64,000 nucleotides of DNA from Deefgea chitinilytica (GTDB lineage: Bacteria > Pseudomonadota > Gammaproteobacteria > Burkholderiales > Chitinibacteraceae). The translations under genes and the position numbers were made by a program. This document shows, piece after piece, positions 36,065 to 45,287 of this stretch; the first letter of the stretch is position 1; each line of letters begins with the position of its first letter. The DNA lies in the NCBI RefSeq assembly GCF_016881405.1, contig NZ_WOFE01000001.1, forward strand, positions 124,001-188,000, written 5' to 3'. Below the pieces are notes generated by a model. The model made no database searches, was not told where the DNA came from, and saw nothing but the letters and a program-made list of their open reading frames with translations.

Positions 36065-37792
36065 ATGTCTGATTCATCAGTGTTTGAACAATTTTATCAG
36101 GGTCAGGCCGAGCGCAACCAAGCACTGAAGCATCAACTGCGCCAAACCTTTGATCCATTTGGTTTATTGGCCACCACCGGCAAGGCTTACCAAGCTTGGC
36201 TGATGCATCCGCAAGATCTCAATGATGCGCTCAGTCAGTACTTGAATGACTTGATACGAGTGCAAGGGTGTACCTTACGTCGCTACTTGGGCGAGCCTGA
36301 TAGTGATTGCATTCCACCCCATCCAGAAGACCCACGGTTTACCGACCCGATTTGGTGTGACTCTCCATTTTGGGATGGAATGAAAGAGTTTTACTTACTC
36401 AACACGCGCTGGTTACAAAATTCCTTATACGCCACACCCGGTTTGACCGAACAAGAGTGCAGCAAAGCAGCATTTTGGCTGCGCCAATACTTGAATGCCT
36501 TAGCCCCGACTAATTTCTTGCTTACGAATCCAACGGCGATTGCCAAAGCGATGCAGACCCACGGCGAGAGCCTGTTGCTGGGCTGGGAAAATTTTAAACG
36601 TGATCAAGCTGCTGGCGATATCGCGATGACCGATTTGTCCGCATTTACCGTAGGTGAAAATCTAGCTACAACCGCTGGTTCTGTGGTGTATCGGGGTAAA
36701 CTCCTTGAAGTAATTCACTTTGAGGCTAATACCCCTACAGTACATAAAGTGCCTTTGGTTTTGATTTCGCCGTGGATTAACAAATATTACGTGCTCGATT
36801 TAAATCCACAAAAAAGCATCATCCAATATTTAGTCGATCAAGGTTTTTCGGTGTTTGTGACCAGTTGGAAAAATCCAGATGCTTCGATGGCTGAGGTCGG
36901 TATGGACGATTACTTGACCGAGGGCATCGTGAAAATCATCGATGTCGCCCGCGAAATATCGGGCAGCGATAAAGTGAACCTGTTGGGGTATTGCATCGGC
37001 GGTACTTTGGTCAGTTTGTATTTGGCATGGGCGAACCGGAAAAATCCAGATCAAGTACCAGTGGCCTCGACGACTTTACTGACCACGCTGACTGATTTTG
37101 CGCGTCCCGGCGACATTGAAGTCTTTATCGACGAAGACGGTCTTGATTATATCGATACGATTATGGACCGCAAAGGCTATCTGGATGGTAAAGAGATGGC
37201 CGCGAGTTTCCGTATGTTGCGCAGTAATAGCTTGGTGTGGAACTACTGGGCGAGTAATTACTTGATGGGCGAAACACCGATGGCGTTTGATGTGTTGTAT
37301 TGGAATATGGATACGACGCGGATGCCGAAGAAAATGCACCACACCTATCTGCGCGAATTGTATTGGCACAATAAAATGATCCAGCCCGATGCACTGACGA
37401 TTGCTGGGCAGCCGATTGATCTAGGCAAAATCACCCAGCCGATTTATATGGTCAGCGCCGAAGAAGACCATATCGCGCCGTGGAAGCAAACCTACACTTT
37501 AGTCGATCGTGTCGCATCGCCCGTCACATTTACCTTATCGACGTCAGGTCACATCATCGGCATTATTAATCCGCCGGGGCCCAAATCAAAACGTAGCTTT
37601 TGGCAAGGTACACCGAATGCCAACGAGTCGCCCGAAGATTGGCTGGCTAGTAAAACGCAGGTCGCTGGTTCATGGTGGCCGAACTGGATTGAATGGCTCA
37701 AACCGTATTCAGGCGCGCAAGTGAAGCCTAAATTATCGAGCCGCGCCCATCCTAAGCTGTGCCCAGCACCGGGTACATATGTCTTGGAATAA
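36065..37792 (+). CDS. phaC: Class I polyhydroxyalkanoate synthase
   Basis: Polymerises (R)-3-hydroxyacyl-CoA into storage granules. The alpha/beta hydrolase core has VNLLGYCIGGTLVSLYLA, whose Cys is the catalytic residue of the modified lipase box; VPLVLISPWINKYYVLDLNPQKS, the catalytic Asp block AEEDHIAPWKQTY, and the His of SGHIIGIINPPG follow. N-terminal extension and ~575 residues fit class I. ATG 36065 with GGGGA seven bases upstream was chosen over an upstream in-frame start. No phaA, phaB or phasin gene adjoins. Confidence 0.95.
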   Translation: MSDSSVFEQFYQGQAERNQALKHQLRQTFDPFGLLATTGKAYQAWLMHPQDLNDALSQYLNDLIRVQGCTLRRYLGEPDSDCIPPHPEDPRFTDPIWCDSPFWDGMKEFYLLNTRWLQNSLYATPGLTEQECSKAAFWLRQYLNALAPTNFLLTNPTAIAKAMQTHGESLLLGWENFKRDQAAGDIAMTDLSAFTVGENLATTAGSVVYRGKLLEVIHFEANTPTVHKVPLVLISPWINKYYVLDLNPQKSIIQYLVDQGFSVFVTSWKNPDASMAEVGMDDYLTEGIVKIIDVAREISGSDKVNLLGYCIGGTLVSLYLAWANRKNPDQVPVASTTLLTTLTDFARPGDIEVFIDEDGLDYIDTIMDRKGYLDGKEMAASFRMLRSNSLVWNYWASNYLMGETPMAFDVLYWNMDTTRMPKKMHHTYLRELYWHNKMIQPDALTIAGQPIDLGKITQPIYMVSAEEDHIAPWKQTYTLVDRVASPVTFTLSTSGHIIGIINPPGPKSKRSFWQGTPNANESPEDWLASKTQVAGSWWPNWIEWLKPYSGAQVKPKLSSRAHPKLCPAPGTYVLE

Positions 37793-37848
37793 GATAAAGC
37801 AACAATATTTGGTCTGAAGCACTGAGCTTTGCGCCAAAGCAATATCAT

Positions 37849-37893
37849 AGACACGCCAGCATGAGTACAATGCGGACGTGTCTGTTTATTTTA
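37849..37893 (+). terminator. Putative phaC terminator
   Basis: AGACACG (37849-37855) and CGTGTCT (37877-37883) are exact inverted repeats with a 21-base loop, followed by GTTTATTTTAT. It lies 57 bases after the phaC stop. The loop is long, so efficiency is uncertain. Confidence 0.5.
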
Positions 37894-37924
37894 TGCCGCT
37901 TGCGTTTTCAGCAAGAAGCAATAG

Positions 37925-37971
37925 CAGCAAGCTTTTTTGCTGTAGCGATAAAGATATGGTTTACCGCTACA
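37925..37971 (+). promoter_or_regulatory. Two hairpins in the tkt upstream region
   Basis: CAGCAA-GCTTTT-TTGCTG near 37926-37942 is followed by TGTAGCGATAAA (37941-37952), a 7-base loop, and TTTACCGCTACA (37960-37971), matching at 11 of 12 positions. They lie 62 bases upstream of the tkt ATG and could be a tkt leader structure or a second terminator for phaC. Confidence 0.4.
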
Positions 37972-38032
37972 GTGGGTCGTTTTTCATTTAGTTTGCGCAA
38001 ATGCGCTCAACATTAAATCTGAGGAAACTGTG

Positions 38033-40033
38033 ATGGCAGCAACGCGTACTGATTTAGCAAATGCAATTCGTGCACTGGCAATGGATGCTGTGCAAAAAGC
38101 CAATTCAGGCCACCCAGGCGCGCCGATGGGCATGGCTGAAATTGGTTTGGCTTTGTGGGGCGGAAAAATGCGCTTCAATCCACAAAACACCGCTTGGGCG
38201 AATCGCGACCGTTTCGTATTGTCAAACGGCCACGGCTCGATGCTGCAATACGCGCTATTGCACCTCACAGGCTTTGATGTATCAATTGAAGACATCAAAA
38301 ATTTCCGTCAATTTCATTCAAAAACTCCAGGTCACCCAGAAGTTCATTACACGCCAGGTGTAGAAACGACGACTGGCCCGCTGGGTCAAGGTATCACCAA
38401 TGCAGTGGGTTTTGCGTTGGCAGAAAAACTGCTTGCAGCCCAATTTAACAAACCCGGTTTAGAGATCGTTGATCACCACACTTATGTATTCATGGGTGAT
38501 GGCTGCTTGATGGAAGGCATTTCGCACGAAGCTTGCTCACTCGCTGGCACTTTGGGCTTGGGTAAATTGATTGCATTCTGGGACGATAACGGCATCTCTA
38601 TCGACGGCCATGTTGAAGGCTGGTTCACCGATGACACGCCAAAACGCTTTGAATCCTACGGCTGGCATGTGATTGCGGGCGTGGATGGTCATGACGTTGA
38701 CGCGCTTGAAGCCGCCATCGATGCCGCCAAAGCGGAAACCAACAAACCAACGCTGATCTGCTGCAAAACCATCATCGGTAAAGGTTCGCCAAACAAAGCC
38801 GCTAGCCACGATTGCCACGGCGCGCCATTGGGCGAAGCAGAAATCGCTGCAACTCGCGAAGCTATTGGCTGGCCACATGCACCGTTTGAAATCCCTGCTG
38901 ATGTGTACGCGGGTTGGGATCGCAAAGCAGCGGGTGCTGCAGCAGAAGCCGAATGGAACGCTTTGTTCGCTAAATACAGCGCGCAATACCCCGCTGAAGC
39001 CGCTGAATTCACTCGCCGTATGAAAGGCGATTTGCCAGCCAACTGGAACGACATCGTCAAGGCGGCCGTTGCGGACGCCAACAGCAAAGCCGAAACAATT
39101 GCAACACGTAAAGCCAGCCAAAACGCATTGTCGGCACTATGCCCACAATTGCCAGAAATGCTCGGCGGCTCGGCTGACTTGACTGGCTCTAACTTGACCA
39201 ACTGGAAAGGCTCGACGAGCTTGAAAGTGGAAAACGGCCAAATCTCCGGCAATCACATCAGCTACGGCGTGCGTGAATTTGGTATGAGCCACATCATGAA
39301 CGGTATCGTGTTGCATGGTGGTTTCCGTCCGTACGGCGGCACGTTCTTGATGTTCTGCGAGTATGCACTCAATGCATTGCGTATGGCTGCGTTGATGAAA
39401 ACTAATAACATCTTCGTTTACACGCACGATTCGATTGGTTTGGGTGAAGACGGTCCAACGCATCAGCCTGTTGAGCAATTGCAAACCTTGCGCTGCATCC
39501 CGAATATGAACACATGGCGTCCTGCCGACACCGTTGAATCGGTAGTCGCTTGGGCTGCTGCAATTGGCGAGCGCACCACGCCATCATCATTGGTGTTTAC
39601 ACGCCAAAACTTGGCGTTCCAAACGCGTACTGAGCAACAATTGGCCGATATCGCTAAAGGTGGCTACGTACTCGTCGATGCAGCAAATCCAAAAGTGGTG
39701 ATTATCGCAACGGGTTCTGAAGTGGATCTCGCAGTGAAAGCAGCCGCAGAACTCAATGCCGCAGGTACCGCAGTGCGCGTGGTGTCAATGCCAAGCACCA
39801 ATGTGTTCGACAAACAAGACGCAGCATACAAAGCATCGGTATTGCCAGCTGGCGTACCACGTTTGGCAGTCGAAGCTGCAACCAGCGACTTCTGGCGCAA
39901 ATATGTGGGTCTGGAAGGCGACGTGATCGGTATCGACACCTTCGGCGAATCAGCACCAGCGCCGTTGTTGTTCAAACACTTTGGTTTCACGGTCGAAAAC
40001 GTAGTCGCTCGTGCGAAAGCATTGGTGAAATAA
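38033..40033 (+). CDS. tkt: Transketolase
   Basis: TPP enzyme of the pentose phosphate pathway. Motifs: [22 protein letters not shown] (substrate His), [15 protein letters not shown]-binding [13 protein letters not shown]...[32 protein letters not shown] (catalytic Glu region) and [20 protein letters not shown]. 667 residues (E. coli 663). ATG 38033 lies after GAGGAAACTGTG; the adjoining GTG at 38030 is a possible alternative. Codon use is regular and close to highly expressed genes. A terminator with a UUCG loop follows at 40047. Confidence 0.97.
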   Translation: MAATRTDLANAIRALAMDAVQKANSGHPGAPMGMAEIGLALWGGKMRFNPQNTAWANRDRFVLSNGHGSMLQYALLHLTGFDVSIEDIKNFRQFHSKTPGHPEVHYTPGVETTTGPLGQGITNAVGFALAEKLLAAQFNKPGLEIVDHHTYVFMGDGCLMEGISHEACSLAGTLGLGKLIAFWDDNGISIDGHVEGWFTDDTPKRFESYGWHVIAGVDGHDVDALEAAIDAAKAETNKPTLICCKTIIGKGSPNKAASHDCHGAPLGEAEIAATREAIGWPHAPFEIPADVYAGWDRKAAGAAAEAEWNALFAKYSAQYPAEAAEFTRRMKGDLPANWNDIVKAAVADANSKAETIATRKASQNALSALCPQLPEMLGGSADLTGSNLTNWKGSTSLKVENGQISGNHISYGVREFGMSHIMNGIVLHGGFRPYGGTFLMFCEYALNALRMAALMKTNNIFVYTHDSIGLGEDGPTHQPVEQLQTLRCIPNMNTWRPADTVESVVAWAAAIGERTTPSSLVFTRQNLAFQTRTEQQLADIAKGGYVLVDAANPKVVIIATGSEVDLAVKAAAELNAAGTAVRVVSMPSTNVFDKQDAAYKASVLPAGVPRLAVEAATSDFWRKYVGLEGDVIGIDTFGESAPAPLLFKHFGFTVENVVARAKALVK

Positions 40034-40046
40034 GTTTTTCCGCCTC

Positions 40047-40078
40047 AATAAAAAAGCGCCTTCGGGCGCTTTTTTATT
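40047..40078 (+). terminator. tkt terminator
   Basis: AATAAAAAAGCGCC-TTCG-GGCGCTTTTTTATT: a perfect 14-bp stem capped by a UUCG tetraloop with flanking A and T runs, 13 bases after the tkt stop. Confidence 0.95.
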
Positions 40079-40514
40079 GGGTGGCACTGCGACAACGTTG
40101 ATTAGGTTTGATTATTTAACTTATTGGGATTCGGTTAAACTTATTGAAAGGTCGGTTGTCGGCCAGAAGCGGAAGTAATACTGCGCTTGTTCATGCCCGA
40201 ATGAGTGTCCGCTGACCTTATGATCGAAGACGAACGTAGCCAAGTTGGAGGATGTATGCTGGCAAACATGCTAGCTGGAAAAGAAAAACTTTGGAGAGCA
40301 TTTTGGTACTTTTATGTACCTGCATTAGCTACACCAATTGCACTCCTATGATTGCAGCTGCAGAAATTGAGAGTATATTTTCAGTATCAAGAACAGCTCT
40401 CTGCTGATTCTGACTTGACAGCCATGCAAATGAGTTTTGGTAGTATTGTTGATTAACTGCTTTTTCTAAATAAAATAAGTTCATATTTCCCCAGCCTTTA
40501 TTTTAACTAATTGA
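40079..40514. other. Gene-poor accessory spacer
   Basis: 436 bases without a full gene. The plus strand holds a 31-codon ORF at 40256-40351 with a good ribosome site; its frame stays open past the TGA for another ~35 codons to a TAA near 40455. No promoter, transposase relic or RNA was recognised elsewhere in the stretch. Confidence 0.5.
40256..40351 (+). pseudogene. Possible broken small membrane protein gene
   Basis: ATG 40256 follows GGAGG by four bases and opens a 31-residue frame MLANMLAGKEKLWRAFWYFY and then VPALATPIALL, a charged lead and one hydrophobic helix as in small inner-membrane proteins. After the TGA at 40349-40351 the same frame continues without a stop for about 35 more codons (LQLQKLRVYFQYQEQ...), suggesting an in-frame nonsense mutation in a ~65-codon gene. 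A genuine 31-residue membrane peptide is the alternative. No homology could be checked. Confidence 0.35.
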
Positions 40515-41186
40515 TCACAAAAAGCCGTAACACATCTCTATAAACCAATGCACATCCAATACCCTATAAAAGCATTTTCCTTTTTCCCACCCCTCAGGAA
40601 GCTCTGTCAGATCGGGCAATATCACATCATCTCTCACACCATATTTCTTTTTAAGCAGTTCGTGCCTTCCAGATAGAAATGGACTTTTTAACACTCCATG
40701 ACTGACATCTACTACCGCAGGAATGTAAAGCAGCGACTTTGTTTTTTCATAAAACCCATAACGCTCATCTAAAAATATGACATTCAGGGCTTCATACTGC
40801 CGTAAATTAAACCGTCCTTTAGGACTCTGATCTTTAATTAAATCATCTATTAAATTAGCACCACTTTGCCCATACAAATCAGGCGGCCAATATCCACCGT
40901 GCGGATTAACATATCTAACCCCAACCTTCTTCTTTAGCTCTTTAACTGCAGGCGAAGAATCCCACAAATTACTTCCATCACGAACAGACGGCTCCGGATG
41001 TGCATAATATAATTTAATCAAATATTCAAGATCACTCCTATTTTTATTGAAAAATTTTATCACCTCATCATCTTTTGGAAATTTATTGGCAACAAATATA
41101 GAGTACCCTGCGTAAAAAACAGATAAGAGCAGCAATACCAAAAAAAACACATACAATGATGTAGGGCGTTTGATACTAATTACCAT
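40515..41186 (-). CDS. Membrane-anchored protein of unknown function, AT-rich
   Basis: I do not recognise this 223-residue protein. One TM helix near residues 10-32 (LYVFFLVLLLLSVFYAGYSIFVA) with basic residues before it predicts a cytoplasmic N-terminus and a periplasmic body of ~190 residues rich in aromatic residues, Lys and Asp. Three features look conserved-like: HGGYWPPDLYG, ERYGFYEKTKSLLYIP, and a C-terminal Cys pair (near 206 and 218). Its base composition is visibly more AT-rich than its neighbours, and it lies between a broken ORF and a palindromic repeat, so it was probably acquired horizontally. No toxin, immunity or phage motif was seen. Confidence 0.7.
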   Translation of the reverse strand: MVISIKRPTSLYVFFLVLLLLSVFYAGYSIFVANKFPKDDEVIKFFNKNRSDLEYLIKLYYAHPEPSVRDGSNLWDSSPAVKELKKKVGVRYVNPHGGYWPPDLYGQSGANLIDDLIKDQSPKGRFNLRQYEALNVIFLDERYGFYEKTKSLLYIPAVVDVSHGVLKSPFLSGRHELLKKKYGVRDDVILPDLTELPEGWEKGKCFYRVLDVHWFIEMCYGFL

Positions 41187-41248
41187 GTTTCGAACCTACC
41201 AATTAGATATTGAAAATACACAATAAAATACTTATGTCAATTAGCACG

Positions 41249-41323
41249 GTAGGTTGAGCTAAATGAAATGCAGCCCAACGTTCACCGCGATTGTTGGGCT
41301 TCGTAAGCTCAGTGCCAACCTAC
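41249..41323. repeat. 75-bp GTAGGTTG...CAACCTAC palindromic repeat
   Basis: GTAGGTTG (41249-41256) and CAACCTAC (41316-41323) are exact inverted copies; inner arms AGCCCAACG and TGTTGGGCT also pair. It looks like the dispersed GTAGGTTGG...CCAACCTAC elements I know from other proteobacterial genomes; the family name is not certain. No ORF inside. Confidence 0.65.
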
Positions 41324-41368
41324 AAAAACCTTCTGCTCGGGGTCGATAGAGCCTTTTCTTTAAAACGA

Positions 41369-41596
41369 TCAGGAAGGAATGACTTCTAAATCTTTCTCTG
41401 GGTGCTCGAGCGTGACATCATTTTCGCTTGGGCGGCGGGCGATCCAGCGTACTTTGACGACCGCTTCTTTGGCGCCGAGTGGTACAAAAACATCGATGAC
41501 TTTGCCTTTGCGCCGATCGAGTAAGCGTCCCATTTCGGGCTTGAGAAATTGAATTTGATCGCGCCGGATTTGTACGGTTTGTTTTTCTTGAATCAT
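41369..41596 (-). CDS. Small protein of unknown function
   Basis: A 75-residue soluble protein that I cannot assign. ATG 41596 was chosen because GGAG lies six bases upstream; an in-frame TTG four codons earlier overlaps that ribosome site. It begins MIQEKQTVQIRRDQIQFL and has a beta-rich middle (GKVIDVFVPLGAKEAVVKVRW) with basic residues, ending in an acidic tail. It stands alone between the 41.25-kb repeat and the ETF-QO gene. No motif suggests catalysis. Confidence 0.65.
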   Translation of the reverse strand: MIQEKQTVQIRRDQIQFLKPEMGRLLDRRKGKVIDVFVPLGAKEAVVKVRWIARRPSENDVTLEHPEKDLEVIPS

Positions 41597-41742
41597 GATT
41601 TGCTCCAAAGCGCCAACGCGTTCTTTATTATCGTCAGAAACTGCAAAATCTCAATTCTGATGTAAAAATAGCTCAATCAATCAAGATTGAGCTATTGGGT
41701 ATCTGCTTGTAGCAATTAAAGAATAATGCCTTGCGGCTAATA

Positions 41743-43383
41743 CTACATCCCTGTATACATCGGCCCACCGCCGCCTTCGGGTGTCACCCAGTGAATATTC
41801 TGCTTCGCGTCTTTAATATCACAGGTTTTACAGTGCAAGCAGTTTTGTGCGTTGATTTGATATTTGGGCTGACCAGCGACCTCGATAATTTCATACACCC
41901 CAGCAGGGCAGTAGTGGCATTCCGCTTTGATTTCATTGCTTAAATGTACGGGGGTAATCAGGCTTGGGTCGCGCAATTTTAAATGCACCGGTTGGTCGTG
42001 TTCGTGCGATACATTCGCTAGCGCCAGTGAATCGAGTTTATTAAACGTTAGTACACCGTCGGGTTTAGGATATTTGATTGGTGTGTACTGACCTTGCGGC
42101 AACAGTCGCTCGTGATCGGGCGTGCTGTGTCGCAATGTCCACGGGGTATTTAGTCCTAGCTTAGATAACCAAAGCTCTAAACCCGCATACAGCGTTCCAC
42201 CGAGTACGCCGAGCTTGGAAAGCGCAGGTTTGATATTGCGCACTTGTTCTAGCTCTTGCCACACAGTCGATGCTTGTAGTGTGCTCACCAATTCAGTGAG
42301 TTCATCTTGAGCGCGGCCTGCGCTTATTGCGGCTGCGGTTGCTTCAGCAGCCAGCATTCCCGATAGCATCGCATTGTGCGTGCCTTTAATCCGTGGGAAG
42401 TTGAGTAATCCAGCCGAACAGCCGAGCAGCGCGCCGCCAGCAAACACTATTTTGGGTAAGGATTGCAAACCGCCTTCGGCAATCGCGCGCGCACCGTAAC
42501 CGATGCGGGTGGCACCAGCGAATGTGCCGCGAATTTTCGGATGTGTTTTAAAGCGTTGCAATTCATCAAACGGCGACAGCGTTGGATTTTGGTAATTCAA
42601 ATGCACTACATAGCCGACCGCCACTTGGTAATCGGGCAAGTGATAAATAAACGCACCACCGCTGGTGCTGTTATCGAGCGGCCAGCCTTGTGCGTGTTGC
42701 ACGAGGCCGAGCTGGTGATTTTCGGGCTTCACTTGCCATACTTCTTTCACACCCAGGCCGTAATGCTGTGGGTCGCGGCCTTCGCGTAGATTGAATTGCT
42801 GTTCCAATTGGCCCGCCAGCGAGCCGCGCGCGCCTTCGCAAAACAGTGTGTATTTGGCGTAAATCGCCATGCCGAGTGCGTAATCGGCTTTGTGTTCGCC
42901 CTGTTTGTTGATGCCCATATCGCCAACGGCGACGCCTTTGACTGCGCCATTGTCGTCATAAAGTACTTCGGCGGCAGCAAAGCCGGGGTAAATTTCAACG
43001 CCAAGGTTTTCGGCTTCTGTGGCCAGCCAAGCGCAGACTTCACCGAGTTTGACGATAAAACAGCCGTCATTGTGCAATTGCGGCGGCAGCAACATCTGCG
43101 GGATTTTGAAACCAATGTCGGCATCGAGCACGAGAAATTCATCGGCGGTCACTGCAGTGGCCAGTTGCGGCGCGCGCCGTTGCCAATCAGGAATCAGTTG
43201 ATTGAGCGCAATCGGGTCGATCACCGCGCCCGATAAAGTATGTGCACCGACTTGCGCGCCTTTTTCGAGGATGCAGACGCTGAGCTCCGCGTTGACTTGT
43301 TTGAGCCGAATTGCTGCTGCCAAACCCGCTGGGCCAGCACCAATAATCAGTACGTCGTATTCCATTACATCGCGCTCTTGCAT
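41743..43383 (-). CDS. Electron transfer flavoprotein-ubiquinone oxidoreductase
   Basis: Inner-membrane flavoprotein passing electrons from ETF to ubiquinone. FAD Rossmann at the N-terminus (DVLIIGAGPAGLAAAIRL), GAHTLSGAVIDP, GCSAGLLNFPRIKGTHNAM, and the C-terminal 4Fe-4S domain: CHYCPAGVYEI then NCLHCKTCDIKD, with WVTPEGGGGPMYTGM at the end. ATG 43383 has GAGG five bases upstream; an internal ATG six codons on is possible. 546 residues. It is divergent from etfBA, its electron donor, across a 210-base spacer with a small palindrome. Confidence 0.95.
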   Translation of the reverse strand: MQERDVMEYDVLIIGAGPAGLAAAIRLKQVNAELSVCILEKGAQVGAHTLSGAVIDPIALNQLIPDWQRRAPQLATAVTADEFLVLDADIGFKIPQMLLPPQLHNDGCFIVKLGEVCAWLATEAENLGVEIYPGFAAAEVLYDDNGAVKGVAVGDMGINKQGEHKADYALGMAIYAKYTLFCEGARGSLAGQLEQQFNLREGRDPQHYGLGVKEVWQVKPENHQLGLVQHAQGWPLDNSTSGGAFIYHLPDYQVAVGYVVHLNYQNPTLSPFDELQRFKTHPKIRGTFAGATRIGYGARAIAEGGLQSLPKIVFAGGALLGCSAGLLNFPRIKGTHNAMLSGMLAAEATAAAISAGRAQDELTELVSTLQASTVWQELEQVRNIKPALSKLGVLGGTLYAGLELWLSKLGLNTPWTLRHSTPDHERLLPQGQYTPIKYPKPDGVLTFNKLDSLALANVSHEHDQPVHLKLRDPSLITPVHLSNEIKAECHYCPAGVYEIIEVAGQPKYQINAQNCLHCKTCDIKDAKQNIHWVTPEGGGGPMYTGM

Positions 43384-43538
43384 CGCTACCTCGTTTACGT
43401 AGTTGGCCAAGTTACACTCAAATTACTAAGTTTGGCAGAGTATTTTGGGGCGGTTTTATATCTATAGAATAGATAATCTTTATAATTACAATGGGTTTTA
43501 CATATATTCTACCGACAAATATAATCGTCTGCAAAGAG

Positions 43539-43552
43539 TAGGTCTTGACCTA
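43539..43552. promoter_or_regulatory. Palindrome in the ETF-QO/etfB divergent spacer
   Basis: TAGGTC-TT-GACCTA, an exact 6-bp dyad about 40 bases upstream of the etfB ATG. It sits where an operator would control etfBA and possibly the divergent ETF-QO gene. No regulator is known for it. Confidence 0.4.
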
Positions 43553-43593
43553 AATCACGCCAGCGGCCATGGCGAGCAATAGAAGGAATTGTG

Positions 43594-44340
43594 ATGAAAA
43601 TCTTAGTGCACATTAAACGGGTCGTTGATTATCAAATCCGTCCACGTCCCACGCAGGATGGCAAAGACGTTGAACTGACCAACGTAAAAATGAGCATCAA
43701 CCCATTTGATGAAAATGCCGTCGAAGGCGCGGTACGCTTGAAAGAAGCGGGCGTGGCGACTGAGGTCGTTGTAGTGGCAGTTGGTACTGCGGCAAACCAA
43801 GATGTGTTGCGACATGCCTTGGCAATGGGTGCTGATCGGGCGATTTTGGTCGAAACGCCAGCGGTGGTGCAGCCCTTGGCGGCAGCGAAATACCTTAAAG
43901 CGATTGTTGAGCGCGAAGCGCCACAATTAGTGCTCACGGGTAAGCAAGCGATTGATGACGACGCGGCAGAAACTGCGCAAATGGTGTCGGCTCTACTGAA
44001 TTGGCCGCAAGCGACGTTCGCGTCGAAAATCGATATTGCTGATGGCAAAGCGCTGGTGGTGCGTGAAATCGACGGCGGCCAAGAAACGCTGTCTTTATCA
44101 TTACCAGCCGTGGTATCGGTTGATTTGCGCTTGAACGAGCCGCGCTTTATTAAATTGCCAGCGCTGATGATGGCGAAGAAAAAGCCAATCGAAACGCTGC
44201 CTGCGGCTGAGTTTGCTATTGCTGCGCCAGCGCTTGAGATCCTCAATATCGCTGAACCGCCTGCACGTAAACCGGGCAAGATTTTGAATTCTGTGGCGGA
44301 GCTCGTTGCTGCGCTGCGTGCTGAAAAGGTGGTGTCATGA
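43594..44340 (+). CDS. etfB: Electron transfer flavoprotein beta subunit
   Basis: AMP-binding subunit of the ETF heterodimer that takes electrons from acyl-CoA and related dehydrogenases. MKILVHIKRVVDYQIRPRP, NPFDENAVEGAVRLKEAG, and LTGKQAIDDDAAETAQM (the ETF beta recognition region) are visible, plus VREIDGGQETLSLSLPAVVSVDLRLNEPR and MMAKKKPI. ATG 43594 with AAGGA upstream; a GTG directly before it is the alternative. 248 residues, as usual. Its TGA overlaps the etfA ATG. Confidence 0.96.
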   Translation: MKILVHIKRVVDYQIRPRPTQDGKDVELTNVKMSINPFDENAVEGAVRLKEAGVATEVVVVAVGTAANQDVLRHALAMGADRAILVETPAVVQPLAAAKYLKAIVEREAPQLVLTGKQAIDDDAAETAQMVSALLNWPQATFASKIDIADGKALVVREIDGGQETLSLSLPAVVSVDLRLNEPRFIKLPALMMAKKKPIETLPAAEFAIAAPALEILNIAEPPARKPGKILNSVAELVAALRAEKVVS

Positions 44341-45284
44341 GTATTCTCGTTATTGCTGAACTAGACAGTCATGGCGTCAAAGCCGCTACTCGTTCTGCCA
44401 TTACGGCAGCGAGCCAATTAGGCGAAGAAGTTCATTTATTGCTGGCAGGAAGTGGTGTTGAGGGTATTGCTGCACAAGTAGCTAGTATCAATGGCTTGAG
44501 CAAGATACTCCTTGCTGATGCGGCTGAGTACGCGCACGGTATCGCTGAAAATTTGACGCCATTGCTGGTGCAGCTTGCACCTAGCTATTCAGCCATCGTC
44601 GCTGCGGCAACCAGCTTTGGTAAAAATCTATTGCCACGCGCAGCGGCTTTGCTCGACGTGGCAATGGTGTCGGAAGTGATTCAAATCATCGACGCAACGA
44701 CGTTTGTTCGCCCGATGTACGCTGGCAATCTGAATGCGACAGTGAAAGCACCAGCGGGTTTACGCATTTTGACGATTCGCCCAACCGTATTTGAAGCTGC
44801 GGCCGCTGAAGGTGGTTCGGCTGTCGTAGAAAACATCGCCGCGGCTGCTTATGAAGGCGACACAGGCAAGGCCACATGGGTGAGCCGTGATTTGGTGCAA
44901 TTGGATCGCCCTGAATTGGCAACCGCTCGTGTAGTGATTAGTGGTGGCCGTTCACTCGGTAGTGCTGAAGGCTTTAGCGCGACATTGACGCCACTGGCTG
45001 ATGTGCTCGGTGCCGCGATTGGCGCAACGCGCGCGGCAGTCGATGCTGGCATGGCACCGAATGATAGCCAAGTCGGCCAGACCGGCACGGTGGTTGCGCC
45101 TGAGCTGTATATCGCATTTGGTGTGTCGGGCGCTGCGCAGCACGTGGGCGGAATTAAAGATAGTAAGGTGATTGTGGCGGTGAATCATGATGCCGATGCA
45201 CCGATTTTCCAAGTCGCCGATTATGGTCTGGTGGCTGATTTATTTACAGTGATTCCTGAACTCACTGCTGCATTAAAAGGTTAA
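44337..45284 (+). CDS. etfA: Electron transfer flavoprotein alpha subunit
   Basis: FAD-binding subunit of ETF. The C-terminal FAD domain is intact: ARVVISGGRSLGSAEGF, GATRAAVDAGMAPNDSQVGQTGTVVAPELYIAFGVSGAAQH and KDSKVIVAVNHDADAPIFQVADYGLVADLF, all landmark blocks. 315 residues. It starts inside the etfB stop (ATGA overlap) and ends three bases before fpr, so the three are almost certainly cotranscribed. Confidence 0.96.
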   Translation: MSILVIAELDSHGVKAATRSAITAASQLGEEVHLLLAGSGVEGIAAQVASINGLSKILLADAAEYAHGIAENLTPLLVQLAPSYSAIVAAATSFGKNLLPRAAALLDVAMVSEVIQIIDATTFVRPMYAGNLNATVKAPAGLRILTIRPTVFEAAAAEGGSAVVENIAAAAYEGDTGKATWVSRDLVQLDRPELATARVVISGGRSLGSAEGFSATLTPLADVLGAAIGATRAAVDAGMAPNDSQVGQTGTVVAPELYIAFGVSGAAQHVGGIKDSKVIVAVNHDADAPIFQVADYGLVADLFTVIPELTAALKG

Positions 45285-45287
45285 GTA

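Noticed and set aside
38537-39252. Long minus-strand frames inside tkt (194 and 187 codons)
   Set aside because: They are antisense shadows of a well-conserved gene with no start signals or family features.
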